Source of the DNA: Iris pallida
Taxonomy: Eukaryota > Streptophyta > Magnoliopsida > Asparagales > Iridaceae
Direction: 5' to 3'
Assembly: GCA_029216955.1 (NCBI GenBank)
Contig: JANAVB010004074.1
Location: forward strand, 32,896-96,895
DNA length: 64,000 nucleotides
The notes beneath the pieces were generated by a model that saw only the letters and a list, made by a program, of their open reading frames with translations, did no database searches and was not told the DNA's origin. Position numbers and translations under genes: made by a program. Positions 12,027 to 24,782 of this stretch are shown piece by piece. Each line of letters starts with the position of its first letter. Within the stretch, counting starts at the first letter, position 1.

Positions 12027-12647
12027 TCAGATAAACTGCTTCGCCTTCAGTTCTTCTTCATGCTGGTACAACTTATCCAACTCTGACTGTGACATCCTAT
12101 ATACTCTGCCGACTTTAGGCTCCATCCCAGGATTCAGCTCAATGCAAAACTCCACATCTCTTACTGGTGGTAAACCTGGAAGCTCATCTGGAAATACATC
12201 AACAAACTCTCTGACTACTCTCGGAATCTGCTCCTGCTCTGCCAATACTTCTGCAATGATGCCCTTGGGTCGATCCTCCAATGATCGAACAAAAATAAAC
12301 TCCTCAACGCCAGGTACATTAAATACTACCCTGCCTCCCCGATAATCTATCGTCGTATGACTGTCTCTCAACCAGTCCATGCCTAGGACAACATCAAAGT
12401 TTTCCATAGGAAACTCAATCAAAGATACGGGCAATAATCGCCCACTTACTACGACTGGACATGCTAAGCACACTCTACTAACTCCTACGAGCCCATTACC
12501 AGTGAGTATATTCATCCTCTCTGGCAATGCCTCAAATTCCAATCCAATACGTGTCGCAAATCGTGCAGAAATAAAAAAGTGGGTAGCCCCTGAATCAAAT
12601 AATGCTACTGCAGGAAAAAAGGTAACATAAATATTACCTGCAACCAC
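12027..12647 (-). pseudogene. Aspartic protease of element B
   Basis: Active-site motif ALFDSGATHFFIS near 12600 and VVLGMDWLRDSHTTIDY downstream, running into the RT linker (FPDELPGLPPVRDVEF). A stop at its end breaks the link to RT. The family cleaves the Gag-Pol polyprotein. Confidence 0.9.
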
Positions 12648-12884
12648 GTCGTCTGAAGCTAGTGCATCCTCCAGTAATAAGGTGAAGGCCTGGCCCTGGC
12701 CTTGCTGAGCTCCCTCCTGCTACCTTCCCCAACCATGCTGTCGCTGCGGCCTCTGCGGGCCTTCCTGGTTCTGTGCCTGGCAAAACATCTGAGCCTGCGT
12801 TGGTAGACGCTGGGCTAGCGGCCTTACGGCCAATACTGGACCTCTGTTCGGTGCTGCCCCTGGAGCTGGCAATGTTGGAAACTG

Positions 12885-14053
12885 CTAAACAGGCCCTCCT
12901 GGCCTCTGCATCATAGGACAATTGGCAATCCTGTGATCTGGACTGCCATACCTCATGCATAACCAATTAGCCGAACGACATACATCCCTAGTGTGCCCTC
13001 CCTTACCACAGTAAGTACATCCAATGGGCGCCTCCTGATGCTGATGCTGGTTCCACTGCTGCTGATGCCGAACAGGTGCTGTTATCTCAGATACTACCGT
13101 CCTCTGCGGCACTCCTGACTCATGATTGCGGATGCCGGGTGCTGGTGCCGATGTTCGCTGCACTGCTCCTCCGCTCCTACTCTAGGAATGAGACCTCTTC
13201 TGGCTCCCATGTCTTGTCACCAACCTCTGTTGGGTGAGTTCATGCCTCCGAACTGCCGTTAAAACGGTATCAAAAGTCTGATAGTCGTGCCCTTCTACTA
13301 GCTGTAGAATCTCCAAAAGAAGTCCCTATTGGAACCTCATAGCCTTCTCTGGCTCTGTAGCTACCATTGTCGGTGCAAACCGACTCAGTCTGTAGAACTC
13401 TACTGTATATCCATCCACCGTCTTTCCAGCCTGCTTGCGACTGATAAACCTCTACTGTAGCTCATACATTGCTACCACGCCAAAGTACTTAGCCTTGAAT
13501 CTGGTATGAAAGCTATCCCAGGGAACAGGATGCCTCAATCCAACCTCTTCTGATGCCCACCAATCGCGGGCGAGATCCTGAAGTATCAGTCTGACCTGAT
13601 CAACCTTCTCTTCTGCTGGAACCTTAGCTGCAGTCAATATGGCCTCAGTATCCTGAAGCCATGCATCTCCCGTGATGGCGTCCTCCGTGCCGTCAAAATA
13701 TCTTAGGTTGAGTCGATAAACCTTTCCGATGCTCCCGAATCTTTTCTGACACTTCTCTCAAGGGCTAATTGTAACCCCTGATTCAGTAGCACATTCTGTT
13801 CCTGCTGTCGGGTCTGCTGTTGCTGATGAGCTGCCACCTGTCGTTGTTGAGTGGTCAGGAATCCCCAGATGACCTCCAGGAGTACTACAGCATCATGTAC
13901 TAGCATCGCTGCTGGCACCGCTATGGGTGCAGGAGTTTCTAGAACCTGCGGTTCTACTGGCTCTGATATCACTTCCACTTGGATCTGATCAGGAGAATAT
14001 ATTCCTTCCGGTTGCTGCCCCGTCGAGCCATGCTCCACTGGATGTTCTTCCAT
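12885..14053 (-). pseudogene. Gag of element B
   Basis: Starts at ATG 14053 on the minus strand with an acidic leader, then a Q-rich stretch (residues 75-95, probably coiled coil). A stop follows at 13703. The gag core (DLARDWWASEEV, FKAKYFGVV) is at 13452-13637. The C-terminal part has one good zinc knuckle (CTYCGKGGHTRDVC) and a second that lacks its second cysteine (CMRYGSPDHRIANC). At least three breaks are present. Confidence 0.85.
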
Positions 14054-14281
14054 ATTGGCCTCGCCAGCTACTGAGAAAGAAGCACCCCTATATGGAAAGG
14101 TACATGATATTAATTATCAGGATGAGGAGGATTCGAGGATGTAATTCAGGTTATAAATCAAGGTGAGGAAAGAGAAATCGAGGCAAGAGATTCAAAGGAA
14201 ACGAGTTTGATTGAGACTCCTATAATAGTAACACCCCACAAGTCTAAAAATTTAGACTTGCATGGGCCACCAATAAAATCT
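14054..14281 (-). other. Leader of element B, no canonical primer site found
   Basis: Between the LTR and gag I do not find TGGTATCAGAGC or a close variant. At 14239-14260 there is a perfect palindrome with 10-base arms CAAGTCTAAA around AA. This region may be rearranged, or the LTR border may lie elsewhere. Confidence 0.5.
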
Positions 14282-16899
14282 TGTCACGCTCCAGTACCGA
14301 AATAAAGAGACGGACTAGGCCAGCTACTCCATATGAGGTATACAAATGTCATACGGCGATCGTGGCTGTCAAAAGACAAGGGGGTACATGCTACATTCAA
14401 GTCTCCTATGGTCACACAGAACATCTATGTCTCAACTATTCAAGCAAGAAAATATCAATTAATGAACATATAAGATAAAGCAGTAAGGCGTCCCCGACGC
14501 TTCATCAAAATGATCATGGAGATCTAGCTTTATAAGTTAGCTAGCCCAGAGAGTCAAAGTTACGTAATTTTACTCAGCTGCAGTCTGATTTAATTACAAA
14601 TTACGCGAGGACAAAATATCCAGATTTGCCGGCTAAACGCCAGGACATAAGTAAAGATATTAGAGTGGTGGAGAAGAAACCCACTCGAGTCCTCCGCCCG
14701 CCATGCTTCTAGTATGCACCATTGACGTCAGGGAAGAAGGTCAGATCCTCAAGCTCTGCTACGTGATCTGGCCAAGCAAAACCAGCGGGGTCAGCCCCGA
14801 ATAGCAAGTACCACAAGGGAGCACAAAAGAGTGAGATAAAACCCAGGCATAAAATAATAATAGTGATAATAATATGCTTCTGGTCGTAACCTCGGTCCAT
14901 AGCCTGTCCGAGCACGATAGACCAACCCAACAACCAAACAAGGACATGGGTTGGACCACGCGCCATGATAGTTCATGTCCCTTGGATACTAACGGAAGGC
15001 TCAAGCACAGTCAAGTCATTTTTCAAGCAGCCATTCATTCCTGCGGCTTTCTATATTTGGAGGAGTTATCCCCGCGTTATTGAATAAAGGAATCCTCAGA
15101 TCGTGTCAACCCAGCAGGGCTAGCCAAACCATAAGACATATAACACTTTGATTATGCACCAGTCCTCCGGAGGGCTACCGCGCCAAAACATTTAACACAT
15201 AGCTCGTAGGAGTCGGATATAGCCATCCGCTATAGGCGAATGAAACCATATCCGTGATGACCAACCCGACACGTCAGGACTGGAGCTGAGGTGGCTAGTA
15301 TGGCACGATCTCGGGATTCTTCCCACCCAATGCATCTACAAAGTTAGTTGTCTAGTTAATCCCTAGGTTTTCCTCAGAGTTCACATGTCGTGGTCATATG
15401 TTCATTCCTCTAGATGCCGTACATCGTACGAGTACCCCAAGAAGGGATCCGTACTGGCTCAAGGAGTCTTACGTATGTTTTCCCCTTCTTGGTGTAATGT
15501 AACACACATTACTTACCACATCATTGCTACCGACTATTTGCTATGTAAATGCTGGACTCTTTGTGGTACTGGCAGGTATCATGCAGGAACACTTAGCGCA
15601 TAGGATAGCACCTCGGTGCTCACATAGATTGTACCTCGGTACACGCATAGGGATATTCAGCCTTCACATAGGTAGTCAGCTCAGAAATGAGGACTAAGAC
15701 ATAAAAGAACATGCGGCCGAGGCTCATGAGGCTCGGGAAGAACAGGATCATGCGGTGGCAGGATAATGGTTCAGGCGGCTGAGGGTAACGGGTTCATGCG
15801 GCTGGAAATTGCGAGCGCATGCGGCTCAGGACAGCAGACCTATGCGGCTGGAAGATGGAGTCTTATGCGGCCAGGAACCAACAAGCATATGCTGCAATAA
15901 CCCTGCGGCTAAGACCTATGCGGCAAGGAAAGGAGATGCTTATGCGGCTCAAGAATTCGGACATATACGGCTGAAAACTGTCCCGCACCATGCGGCTGGG
16001 AAAAGGTCAGGGTGCACGCGGCTGGTAGGTGCGAGCGTATGCGGCTGAGTCATGCGAGCGTATGCGGCTGAGGAAACTCCTGCGGCTGAAGGACTCATGC
16101 GACTGAAAACTGGTTTATGCGGCCGGAGAAGCTTATGCGGCTGCAAAATACACATGCGGCTTCAAACTGGTTTATGCGGCCGGAGAAGCTTATGCGGCTG
16201 AGACTGCCCAGCGCCATGCGGCTCAAATGCTTATGCGGCTGCCATTGCTTATGCGGCTGCAAATGCTCATGTGGCCGCAGGGGACTGTTCATCATCCCTG
16301 CTAGGGCCAGCACAGGCGAACCTAGGGGATGCTCAAATATTGTTTCGGCCATAACTTCCTCCAAACAAGTCAAAATCTAACTTTCCAAAGGTCAAAATTG
16401 TATAGAATCAAATTTCCTACAACATATGACCATTAGTTTTCGAAAATAGCCAAGTATGATAGATCAAAACCATATAAACCCGTGAAACCCTAGTTTTAGA
16501 AACTCAGATCTACACAAATCTAGCCATTAAAATCAAAGACTTCAAGAACTAAACTTGTAGAGAATGAAGAGAAGAACATTATAGATAAATAATATCAAAG
16601 AAAATCAAGAATAGAAAATTTGCTAATCTCCACTTTTGAGCAAGGTGTACTTGCCTATGGGTGGTGGTTGAGGGAAATAAATGAAAGAGTGAATAAGGAG
16701 AGAGAGTGAGAAAGAGAATATAAATAGGGGTTGGCTTAAGAAAACCCTAATCCTTAATCTCTATCCATTCTACTAATGACAAGCTTAAAAGCTACACGCA
16801 ACCATCAATAAGTAGTATACATAATTATACATATGCTAAATACAGATACCGTACATAGAATTCATGAAACAATATGTATATCGGGATTGGGAAGTGACA
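14282..16899 (-). repeat. 5' LTR of element B
   Basis: On the plus strand it starts TGTCACGCTCC and ends GAAGTGACA, so the ends are inverted TGTCAC/GTGACA. It is full length (about 2.6 kb) and includes the 225 bases missing from the left LTR. Confidence 0.85.
15713..16275. repeat. ATGCGGCT-type array, second LTR copy
   Basis: Same order and spacing of units as at 7945-8510, with point differences in some cores (for example ATGCTGC for ATGCGGC). The array therefore predates this insertion. Confidence 0.9.
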
Positions 16900-17810
16900 A
16901 TTAACCAATTTGTACCTACTATCAAGTGGACATGGAGACGATCTACTCCTTTTTCCCGATCACCCTGAGTAAGACAAGTATACTCCTCGTACTTGTCCAT
17001 TTCTTCATGTCTTGTATATTCATCTTTGTATCTTCTGGTTGACACGACATTTCACAAGATTGTTTGGCATCATATTTCCTGAGTTTACTTGTGTCTGGAA
17101 GGAAAAATACTACAAATGTGTGATCAAACCCGAGTTACTATTCATGTGAATAGCTTAGGCCCCGTATTGTGCACGCGGGACCGAAGCTGTACCATTTTAT
17201 GTTACATGAATCTACCCAAGCCGATTACACACTCTGGATGTATTTCGATATATTGTACACTTCAGGTTCATTGTGTATTTCATGTTCAGGACTCATATTT
17301 CATGTTTCCTGTATTTACTTTCAGTATTCATGTTCAGGTTTCATGTCATGTTCTCATTTCTCGTACTTTATATATATTTCATGTATTCTTTTTCATACCA
17401 TGTTGTTCATGTTCATTTTCTTGGATATACTTAGCTCCGCTCCTGACTAGGATATGTTGCAGGTGTACTTGCAGGGTACCATTCTACTTTATGGGCCAGA
17501 GCCCAGGATATTAGCTGAGCAAGATGGAGCCATGATTTAGCTTGAGATCTCAGGTTTAGATTATTTTAGCTCTTCCTCTAGATATTGTATGTTGTGAGTT
17601 CATAGTATTTTTCTAGTACTTTTATGATATTATGATTGGTGGATTATGGTGATCATTCTGGGATACGATATTAGATGATGTGATTTACTTTCATTCTTAT
17701 CTGAATTTATAGTTTTCCCTAGATATTAGTACAGCTTACTTCATCGTGTCTAACGACGAAGGCTGGGCGTGTCCGACTCGTGTCCGATTATTCGGGAGCG
17801 GGTCGTGACA
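16900..17810 (+). repeat. Probable solo or truncated gypsy LTR remnant
   Basis: The right end GGGTCGTGACA is the typical 3' end of Tekay-like LTRs. The body is rich in TTCATGT/CATGTTC motifs. No coding domain is seen. Element B seems to have inserted at or near its left edge. Confidence 0.5.
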
Positions 17811-18099
17811 AGACACCTTGGATAGGGGAGAGTCGAGACATCTCAGCTTGGATATTTGCAGCATCTTCAAAAGAGATTGGATCAGGACTTCGCGCGCACG
17901 GGCGAAGCTTCAAAACACACGAGCGCTGCCTTTAGTCACGCGGCACACTCCTTCTAATTTATTATAGCACTAGTAGAGAGCGAGGATCAGTAAAATCAAC
18001 GTGTATTAGTGAGTGTCTAATTATTTTCCATGCTCTCAGTTGGTTCAAAAATTTTTATAAAATATGTCATTTATTTTAGTGATCTTTCTAGCCATCCTA
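17811..18099. other. Unassigned intergenic sequence
   Basis: I see no gene, repeat border or RNA feature here. Confidence 0.5.
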
Positions 18100-19168
18100 G
18101 TCAGTTTCATGCAAGCAGTTTGACAAAATATAAACAAGTAGATATTACGCTAGAACTTACCCATGACAGAGTGTGCTGTGCAACATAAAGCTTACCATTT
18201 TCTTCCCTGTCATATTGCATAACATAAGTTTAACTAGTGCATATTTGCGGAGATCATTGGCATGAAAACCATTCTGGACATAGCTTGGTTTTATGCGGTG
18301 CACGTTCAACGCGGGTAGCGAGCCACGTTGAAGGAGCACCGAATACCCGCGGTACAATCCAGCATAGCTATCGTATTTCTTCCTAGGTCGGATCCGTCCT
18401 GTGGCCCCGGAATACCGTTCGAAGAAACAATCGCCCTTGTATACAAGTTATCCATGACCATGCTAAGTTAAAAAGTTATTCAAGGCATATTTTATGGTAT
18501 CATTGCAACACTTATATAATCAATTCATTTCTTTGATTTTGTAGATCATGAAATAATTCTCTCTTTTTTAGAACCGTATCTTTTCTCTTTTTGATGTGAA
18601 ACTTATATTTTTAAAGTAATTCACTCTAAATTGAAACAGTTATCCCGAGTTCTTGATTTGAATCAGAGGGTCGAGGTGAAGGAGGTCAGCCATTCACCTT
18701 AGTCTTTGCTTCAGACGAGGAACTGGTTGGCTGTGCTTAGACGTCGCCTACGCGATCACCTACAATCGCATAAGCAACTGATTAGAACACTGTATTATTC
18801 AAGGAATTCGATACGAATTCAAAGTTCAAAATGCAAGTCATGAAAACCATCGAAAACATTCATGAAAACACATTCACGAAAACCAAAGCCAAAGCCAAAG
18901 CAAGTGCGACATGAAAAGCAAAGCAACGGGAGGTCTCTCCCGACTCAGCCGCAGAGCCAATCCTCGAGGTGCAATCTGCTGAATATGGGACTTAATTCTG
19001 AAGAAGCCTTTCCATAACGAGAAAAGGATCTTAATTCAATCATTCCCGTTCGACCGATTCGACCGATTTCGACCAATCGGTTTCGACCGAATGGATAGCA
19101 TACAATATTCCTTTCTCATGCACCCCGTGGACGGAGAACGGGACACAATTTAGGGATAGGGCACTACA
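18100..19168 (-). repeat. Divergent Tekay-like LTR fragment, inverted
   Basis: The stretch around 18370-18470, including CTTGTATACAAGTT and CCATGACCATG, resembles the reverse complement of 5730-5830 in the LTR of element A. The minus-strand start TGTAGTGCCC at 19168 resembles the LTR start of A. The left limit is uncertain. Confidence 0.6.
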
Positions 19169-21058
19169 GCAGAGATGCTTACTGGTCATCCATATGTCGG
19201 ACGGTTGAACAATAATGAAAAAAGTTAGTTGAAGAATTGTTCACCTCCGGAGCTGCCCTAAACAAATTTATTTCTTCGTGTGTTAAAAGAATGATAAAAA
19301 CAACTATACTATGAGGACAATCTACAACGCTTTATCGAGATCGAACTAATACTATGAAGAAAGAATTGCGATGCAACAAGTGTTGAAGTTTCTTGCCAAT
19401 AATCATTATGTAGAGTACTATAGAAGACATCCACAAACTAATGAAGTCATTTTCTTTTGTCTTCTTCCTCACATCTCTTTTTCCAAACCCTAAAAAGTTC
19501 CTTTCTCTCTTCCAAATCTCTCTCAACACATGTTGATGCCTAAATTTCATCTTTTAGTAACTAAAATATGATTTAGTATTCATTCTAGACGACTTTTCGA
19601 AGTTTTGAACCCATTTTAGAGTTACAAACTTCAAAAATTCATCCATTATAGGGGATGATGATGGACTGTGACAAATGTTGACAGTCCTACCAATTGAAAA
19701 GACTGTCAAAAAAATTTGGCAGTCCTACATAAAACATTGAACTTCATATTTTCTTTAAGACTGTTGAAATTTTTGACACTCCTTCGGTCCTTCCAATCGG
19801 TAGGATACATAAAACATTGAATAACATATTTTTTAGGACTGTCAAAATTTTTGACAGTCCTAAAAGGAACTTGCCATAACAGCAAGTTCTTTTTAGGACT
19901 GTCAATTTTTTTGATAGTGCTACCAATTTGAAAGGCTGTCAAAAAAATTGACAGTCCTAAAAGAATTTTTTTAATAATCGTGGAAGCAGAAGTCATGTAA
20001 TTAGAAGAATTTTGTATTTTTTATATAATCATTAAGTTGCATTTATAAGTACTTTTTAATCTATTTTAGAGATAAATAAATTATTTACTCGGTGTAAAAA
20101 TAAATAAATTATCTACTCGGTTTTAAAAAGACTCAAAATTTTAAATCTATCTTAGAGATAAATCTCTCAATTTGTTCATTTCAAAATAAACCTTCATATA
20201 TAATGTTTATAAATCTATTTTAGAGATAAGTCTCACAACATCACATTAGATTGACAATAACACAAATATAAATCTAATAACATCATCACACAAATAAAAA
20301 TATACATGATTGTAGAAATTTCTATAATCTTGATAACATACATGACTGTGAAATTTTTCTACATCCCTGGAATGGACTAAAAATATGCAGTACTGTAGAC
20401 AATTTATACAATCCTAACAACATACAGGATTGTGGAAATTTTTTACACTCCTGGAATGGACTGAAAATACAAAGTCCTGATAACATACAGGACTATAGAA
20501 ATTTTCTACAGGACTAAAAATTTTCTACAGTCCTGAGTCTTCCCAGCCGCGACTGTGTCAGAATTCCTTACTTCGAAATTTAAGGGTTCAAAATTTCAAA
20601 ATTTATCCAAAATTTCCAAATATCTCCCAATCCGTTTTTTTCAAACCTCATTCCAATCATGTCTATGACATCAAAATTTTGGCAAGGACCATTTTGTTTT
20701 TTGTTCTGTTTTTGGTGTTGTGAGTGCTAAGAAATGATGTATAAAAGTTTCGGCAACGGGCCGAGCTTGTCAGCAGGAGAAGAAGGAGGAAAAGAAGTTT
20801 AGATTTTAAAGAAAAAGATTTTGGTGAAAATGGAGGTGGTAGAGAAAAATGAGTTTAGATTTGAGAGGGTTTAAGAAGAGAGAGAGTGAAAATTAGAAAT
20901 GAATATGTTTGAGAGGGTTTAGAGGGGGGATTGGGGGTAGGCAGCCCGTAACAAAAAATAGGCTGTCCTGAGTAAAAGTTCCTCTAAACTGGGCTAACCC
21001 CAATCCTGGACTAGTCCTGAGTGAGAAATGATGTACCCTTATAATTTGTCTTAAACTT
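19169..21058. repeat. Gene-free region with two palindrome clusters
   Basis: At 19690-19965 at least five palindromes are built on GGACTGTCAAAA/TTTTGACAGTCC; the one at 19836-19860 is perfect with 12-base arms. At 20300-20545 a second series is built on GGACTGTAGAAATTTCTACA-like units separated by ACATACAGG. No protein is supported. Such arrays resemble subterminal repeats of CACTA-type transposons, but no CACTA terminus was found. Confidence 0.6.
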
Positions 21059-21283
21059 TTAGGCCTCGTTTGGTTCACGGAAAGGAAAGGAAAGGAAAGG
21101 AAAGGAAAGAAAAGAAAAGAAAATCAAATAATCAATTCCTTATTGTTTTTCTTTCCTTAGAAAATTTTAATTTCTATTAGTTTTTTTTTATGTTTGGAGA
21201 GGATAAAAAATTAGAAGAAAAATTGAATTTTTTCTATATAGTAGGAAAGTTATGGTTGATGGGGGAACCACTTTCATTTTTAT

Positions 21284-21528
21284 TGTAAAGCAAAGAGATG
21301 TAGATAGAAAATAGAGGGAATTATTTATTCATTCACGTTGTATATCAATCAACTTGAGAAGAGCCATTTATATAGTTTACAATGAAGGTTTAATATCATC
21401 ATGACAATTAAAGGAGAAATGCCAAAAGACATAGGTTATGGATAACCAAATGTCATAGGTTATGAATAACCAAAAGACATAGGTTATGTAGGCTAAATAA
21501 TTATAGTAAACTATCCATATTTACAACA
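21284..21528 (-). repeat. 3' LTR of the copia element
   Basis: The right border is fixed by the polypurine tract. The left border (a TG at 21284) is a guess. It contains three close repeats of CATAGGTTATGNATAACC. Confidence 0.6.
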
Positions 21529-21608
21529 CTCTCCCTTGGATATTCACTATTAATTAGTTGGTGGTGTATGCGCATTTATTGCCTCGTTAAAACCTTACTA
21601 AGAAAAAT

Positions 21609-22300
21609 TCAGTGGAAAAAAAAAATCTTAGTCAAGGAAAAAGAGTACAACGTGCAAAACTCAAAAAATATTTTTCGTGAGTCATACTCCCCCTCGATAT
21701 AATGGATTTGCTTGACTTCGATCACTTTCGTCCTTTGGAGCTCATGTGCATAAAATAATTTTGGTAGAATGTGCTTATTCGATCTCCTTTGATGAATCCC
21801 TCTCGGACTTGCATAATCCAAGCCGTATTGTCTTTGAATATTATTGTAGGCTCATATGTAACTGTAGGTAATTGACAATTTACTCATATATGATAAATGA
21901 TCGATCGCAACCACATACTTTCTCTTGTTGCTTCTTGTAATACAATTAATTCTGCATAGTTAGAGGGAGTTGCTACTGATCCTTGCTTTGCTGATTGTCA
22001 AGATAGCTGCATGGTTATTAATAAACACATAACCTGTTTGGGAGCAACCCTTATGAGGTTCAGAAAAATATTTGAGTTTGCAAAACCATCTAGAAAAGAA
22101 TTGTTAGTGGAATCATAGGAGTAAAATAATACCATGTCAGTTGTTCCAAGAGATATCTCAATACATGTTTAACTTCATTCCAATGTCTAAGTGTAGGTGC
22201 AAAAATATATCTAGATAATAAATTAACAGAAAATTCAATACCTGGTCTTGTGTATTAGCTAGATATAGTAGTGCTCAAATATCACTTAATACGGTATTTA
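21609..22300 (-). pseudogene. Copia RNase H region
   Basis: The conserved tail of copia RNase H is recognisable on the minus strand near 21690-21800 (SNKHILPKLFYAHELQ, EVKQIHYIEG). Upstream the match is scattered across frames. It is a decayed remnant. Confidence 0.6.
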
Positions 22301-22394
22301 AGGACCAAGAACTTTTTCATCTTCTCCCTTTGGTCGGAATGGATCTTTATCCAAATCCAAACTGCATACAACCATAGGCGTATGCAAATCGAGA

Positions 22395-22839
22395 CTAACT
22401 TTTGTCTTTCCCAAGTCTTTCATTGAAAATCCATTTTTTAAATAGTTTGCAGTTTTCTCCAATTCTATAGAAGACCTGATCAGGTTTTATATCATCCATA
22501 TATACTGCTACTATCGAAAATCCATTTCCAAATTTCTTAATGAAGACACATGGGTAAATTTGACTATTTTGTATCATTCTTTAGTCAAATATATAATAAA
22601 ACGATTATACCACATTCTTTCGAATTATTTAAATCTATATAATGCTCGTCTAATTTGAACACATGCCCTTTAGACTTAGTCTTTGGCATTGTAAATCCTT
22701 CTAGAATTTTTATACATATATCAGTATCTAAGTCTCCATATAAATATACAGTTACAACATCCATAAACCTTATATCAAGATTTTTAGAAACTGCGAGACT
22801 AATTAGATATCTAAAATAACATCCGTAATTGGAGAGCAT
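22395..22839 (-). pseudogene. Copia reverse transcriptase remnant
   Basis: Minus-strand pieces include NLDIRFMDVVTVYLYGDLD (the copia RT segment before FLNG/YG) and, in another frame, IVAVYMDDI, which is the YxDD catalytic box. A stop and frame change separate the two. Not functional. Confidence 0.8.
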
Positions 22840-23043
22840 GTCTCAACGTAGTCAATTCCAGGTCTTTGAGAGAAACCTTGTGCTACAAGTTGGGCTTTAC
22901 ATCTTTCAACTTTGTTTCTCTCATTTCGTTTTCTCACAAAACACCTATTTAAAACCAACATGGCTTATGCCCTTTGGTGTTTCCATAGGTCCAAACACAC
23001 AACATTTTTCTAAAGATTTTAATTCTACTTGAATAGCATCTTT

Positions 23044-23827
23044 TCAGATTGTCCAATCTTTTCTTTGTCGACATTCATTTATACTACGTGATTCATTTTC
23101 ATAATCATCATTGTTCTTTGATATTTCAGTAGCTACTGCATAGCTAAATATGTCATCGATGATAAGTGCTTTTCTATTCCACAATTCACCTGAACATGCA
23201 TGGAATATCGAGATCTCTTTATTTTCAGGTACCTGTGTCTCTCTAGAGGCATCCATAGACATTTTATTGAATTTGGAAACATACACATCTTCATTATTTG
23301 TTTTCAGAGCTTCGGCCACTATTAGGCTTTTATCAGAACAAGATGTTTCATTAGCTCTCCTCTTTCTAGGAGCACTATCATTGGAACCTATAGGCCTACC
23401 ACGATTTTGACGTGTAGTAGTAGATTCATTTGTCGCCTTGTTTGGATTTTGTCCAACTGGAACAATGATTCTGGCTGGCACATTCATAGCTGGCACATGT
23501 GATCTAGTTACCTTTGCGACATTTATATACATCAAGTAATTGATTTGCAATTTCTTGCAAATGTATCATTCTTCTTGTCTCATAATCACATTATGGAGTT
23601 CTTGGATCTTGATGAGATAGAGTAGACATATTATTCCATGTCAATTCACGTCGTTCATTAGCAATGATTTGTTCTATGTGAACAATTTGTTGCTTATCTC
23701 CCCTTAACGGCGGAAAGACTCTCTCATCAAATTGGCAATCATCAAATCTTGTAGTAAAGACATAACTAGTCATTGGTTTTAAATACCTTATTATGGAAGA
23801 AGACTCAAAACTAATGTATATTCTCAA
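23044..23827 (-). pseudogene. Copia integrase-RT linker
   Basis: The minus strand encodes RFDDCQFDERVFPPLRGD, typical of copia after the integrase, then a variable basic linker (NRGRPIGSNDSAPRKRRANE). A frame break lies near 23560-23590. Confidence 0.65.
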
Positions 23828-23830
23828 ACA

Positions 23831-24334
23831 TTATTGGGGACCTATCTTAGTTCTTTTGAGAGATGGAATTGGGACATATATTGTACATCCAAACTTTTTC
23901 AAATATAAAATGTTTGATTGCTTACCACTAACAAGTTGTATGGGTGAAAAATTATGGCAAGCAGTCGATCTAAACTTAACTAGAGATGCAGCATGAAAAA
24001 TAATATATCCGTAAGCCTCAATTGGCAAACTAGATTGCATTAGTAGAGGTCTAGATATAAGTTAGAGATGTTTAATAAATGACTCAGCTAACCCATTTTG
24101 TGTGTGCATACGGGAAACATGATGCTCTACCTCAATCCCTAATGATGTACAATAATCATCAAAAACTTGTGAGATAAATTCTGTGGCATTATCAAGTCTA
24201 ATTGACATAATTGAGTTGTCTGGAAACTGAGATCTAAGTTTAATAATTTGGGCCAAAAGACGAGAAAATACAAGATTTCTAGTAGACAATAAACAAACAT
24301 TTGACCACCTAGTAGATGCATCTATGAATACCAT
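23831..24334 (-). pseudogene. Copia integrase core
   Basis: The DDE core is clear: VFIDASTRWSNVCLLSTRN, SIRLDNATEFISQVFDDY and HTQNGLAESFIKHL carry the Asp, Asp and Glu. The C-terminal part (TACHNFSPIQLVSGKQ, KKFGCTIYVPI) continues after a break near 24050. Confidence 0.85.
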
Positions 24335-24782
24335 AAAATATCTAAAAGGACCACTAGCAGGATGAATAGGACCACAAATATCTCCTTATATTATTTGCAA
24401 GAAAGTAAGATACTCATCCTTAACTTTTAGAAAAGATGGTCTAGCTATAATCTTCCTTGTAAAGAAGGAACACATATGTGATTCTTCGATAAGCCAATAT
24501 CGTGATTTTTCAATAAATATCCACAATGATTATCAATGATCCGATTGAACATATTTGTCCCAGATGACCCAAAGGGTCATGCCAAATGCTATATAAGACG
24601 GGATTATTGGCTTTATATTTTGTCACATTCATATTAGATTCAATTATACCAATGGTTGTGAAAGACAAACCCATTGAAAGATAAGATAATTCTTCTAATG
24701 TGAGCCTTTTGCTCCCAATATTAGATGTGCTACGTAATGACTCTTTGTTGTTATCATTTCGAGTTTCAATATAGTACCCATT

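Larger units (their letters stand above)
6722..16899 (-). mobile_element. Ty3/gypsy chromovirus B (Tekay-like), minus strand
   Basis: Two LTRs (6722-9173 and 14282-16899) flank a minus-strand gag-pol with protease, RT, RNase H, integrase and a chromodomain-like tail. In a sample of about 215 aligned bases the LTRs differ at about ten sites plus one 18-base indel. The left LTR lacks the first 225 bases seen in the right one because element A inserted there. Reading frames are broken repeatedly, so it is non-autonomous. Confidence 0.93.

Noticed and set aside
17089..17514. 141-codon open frame with Cys- and Phe-rich sequence
   Set aside because: It is low-complexity translation of TTCATGT-type LTR repeats, with no recognisable domain.
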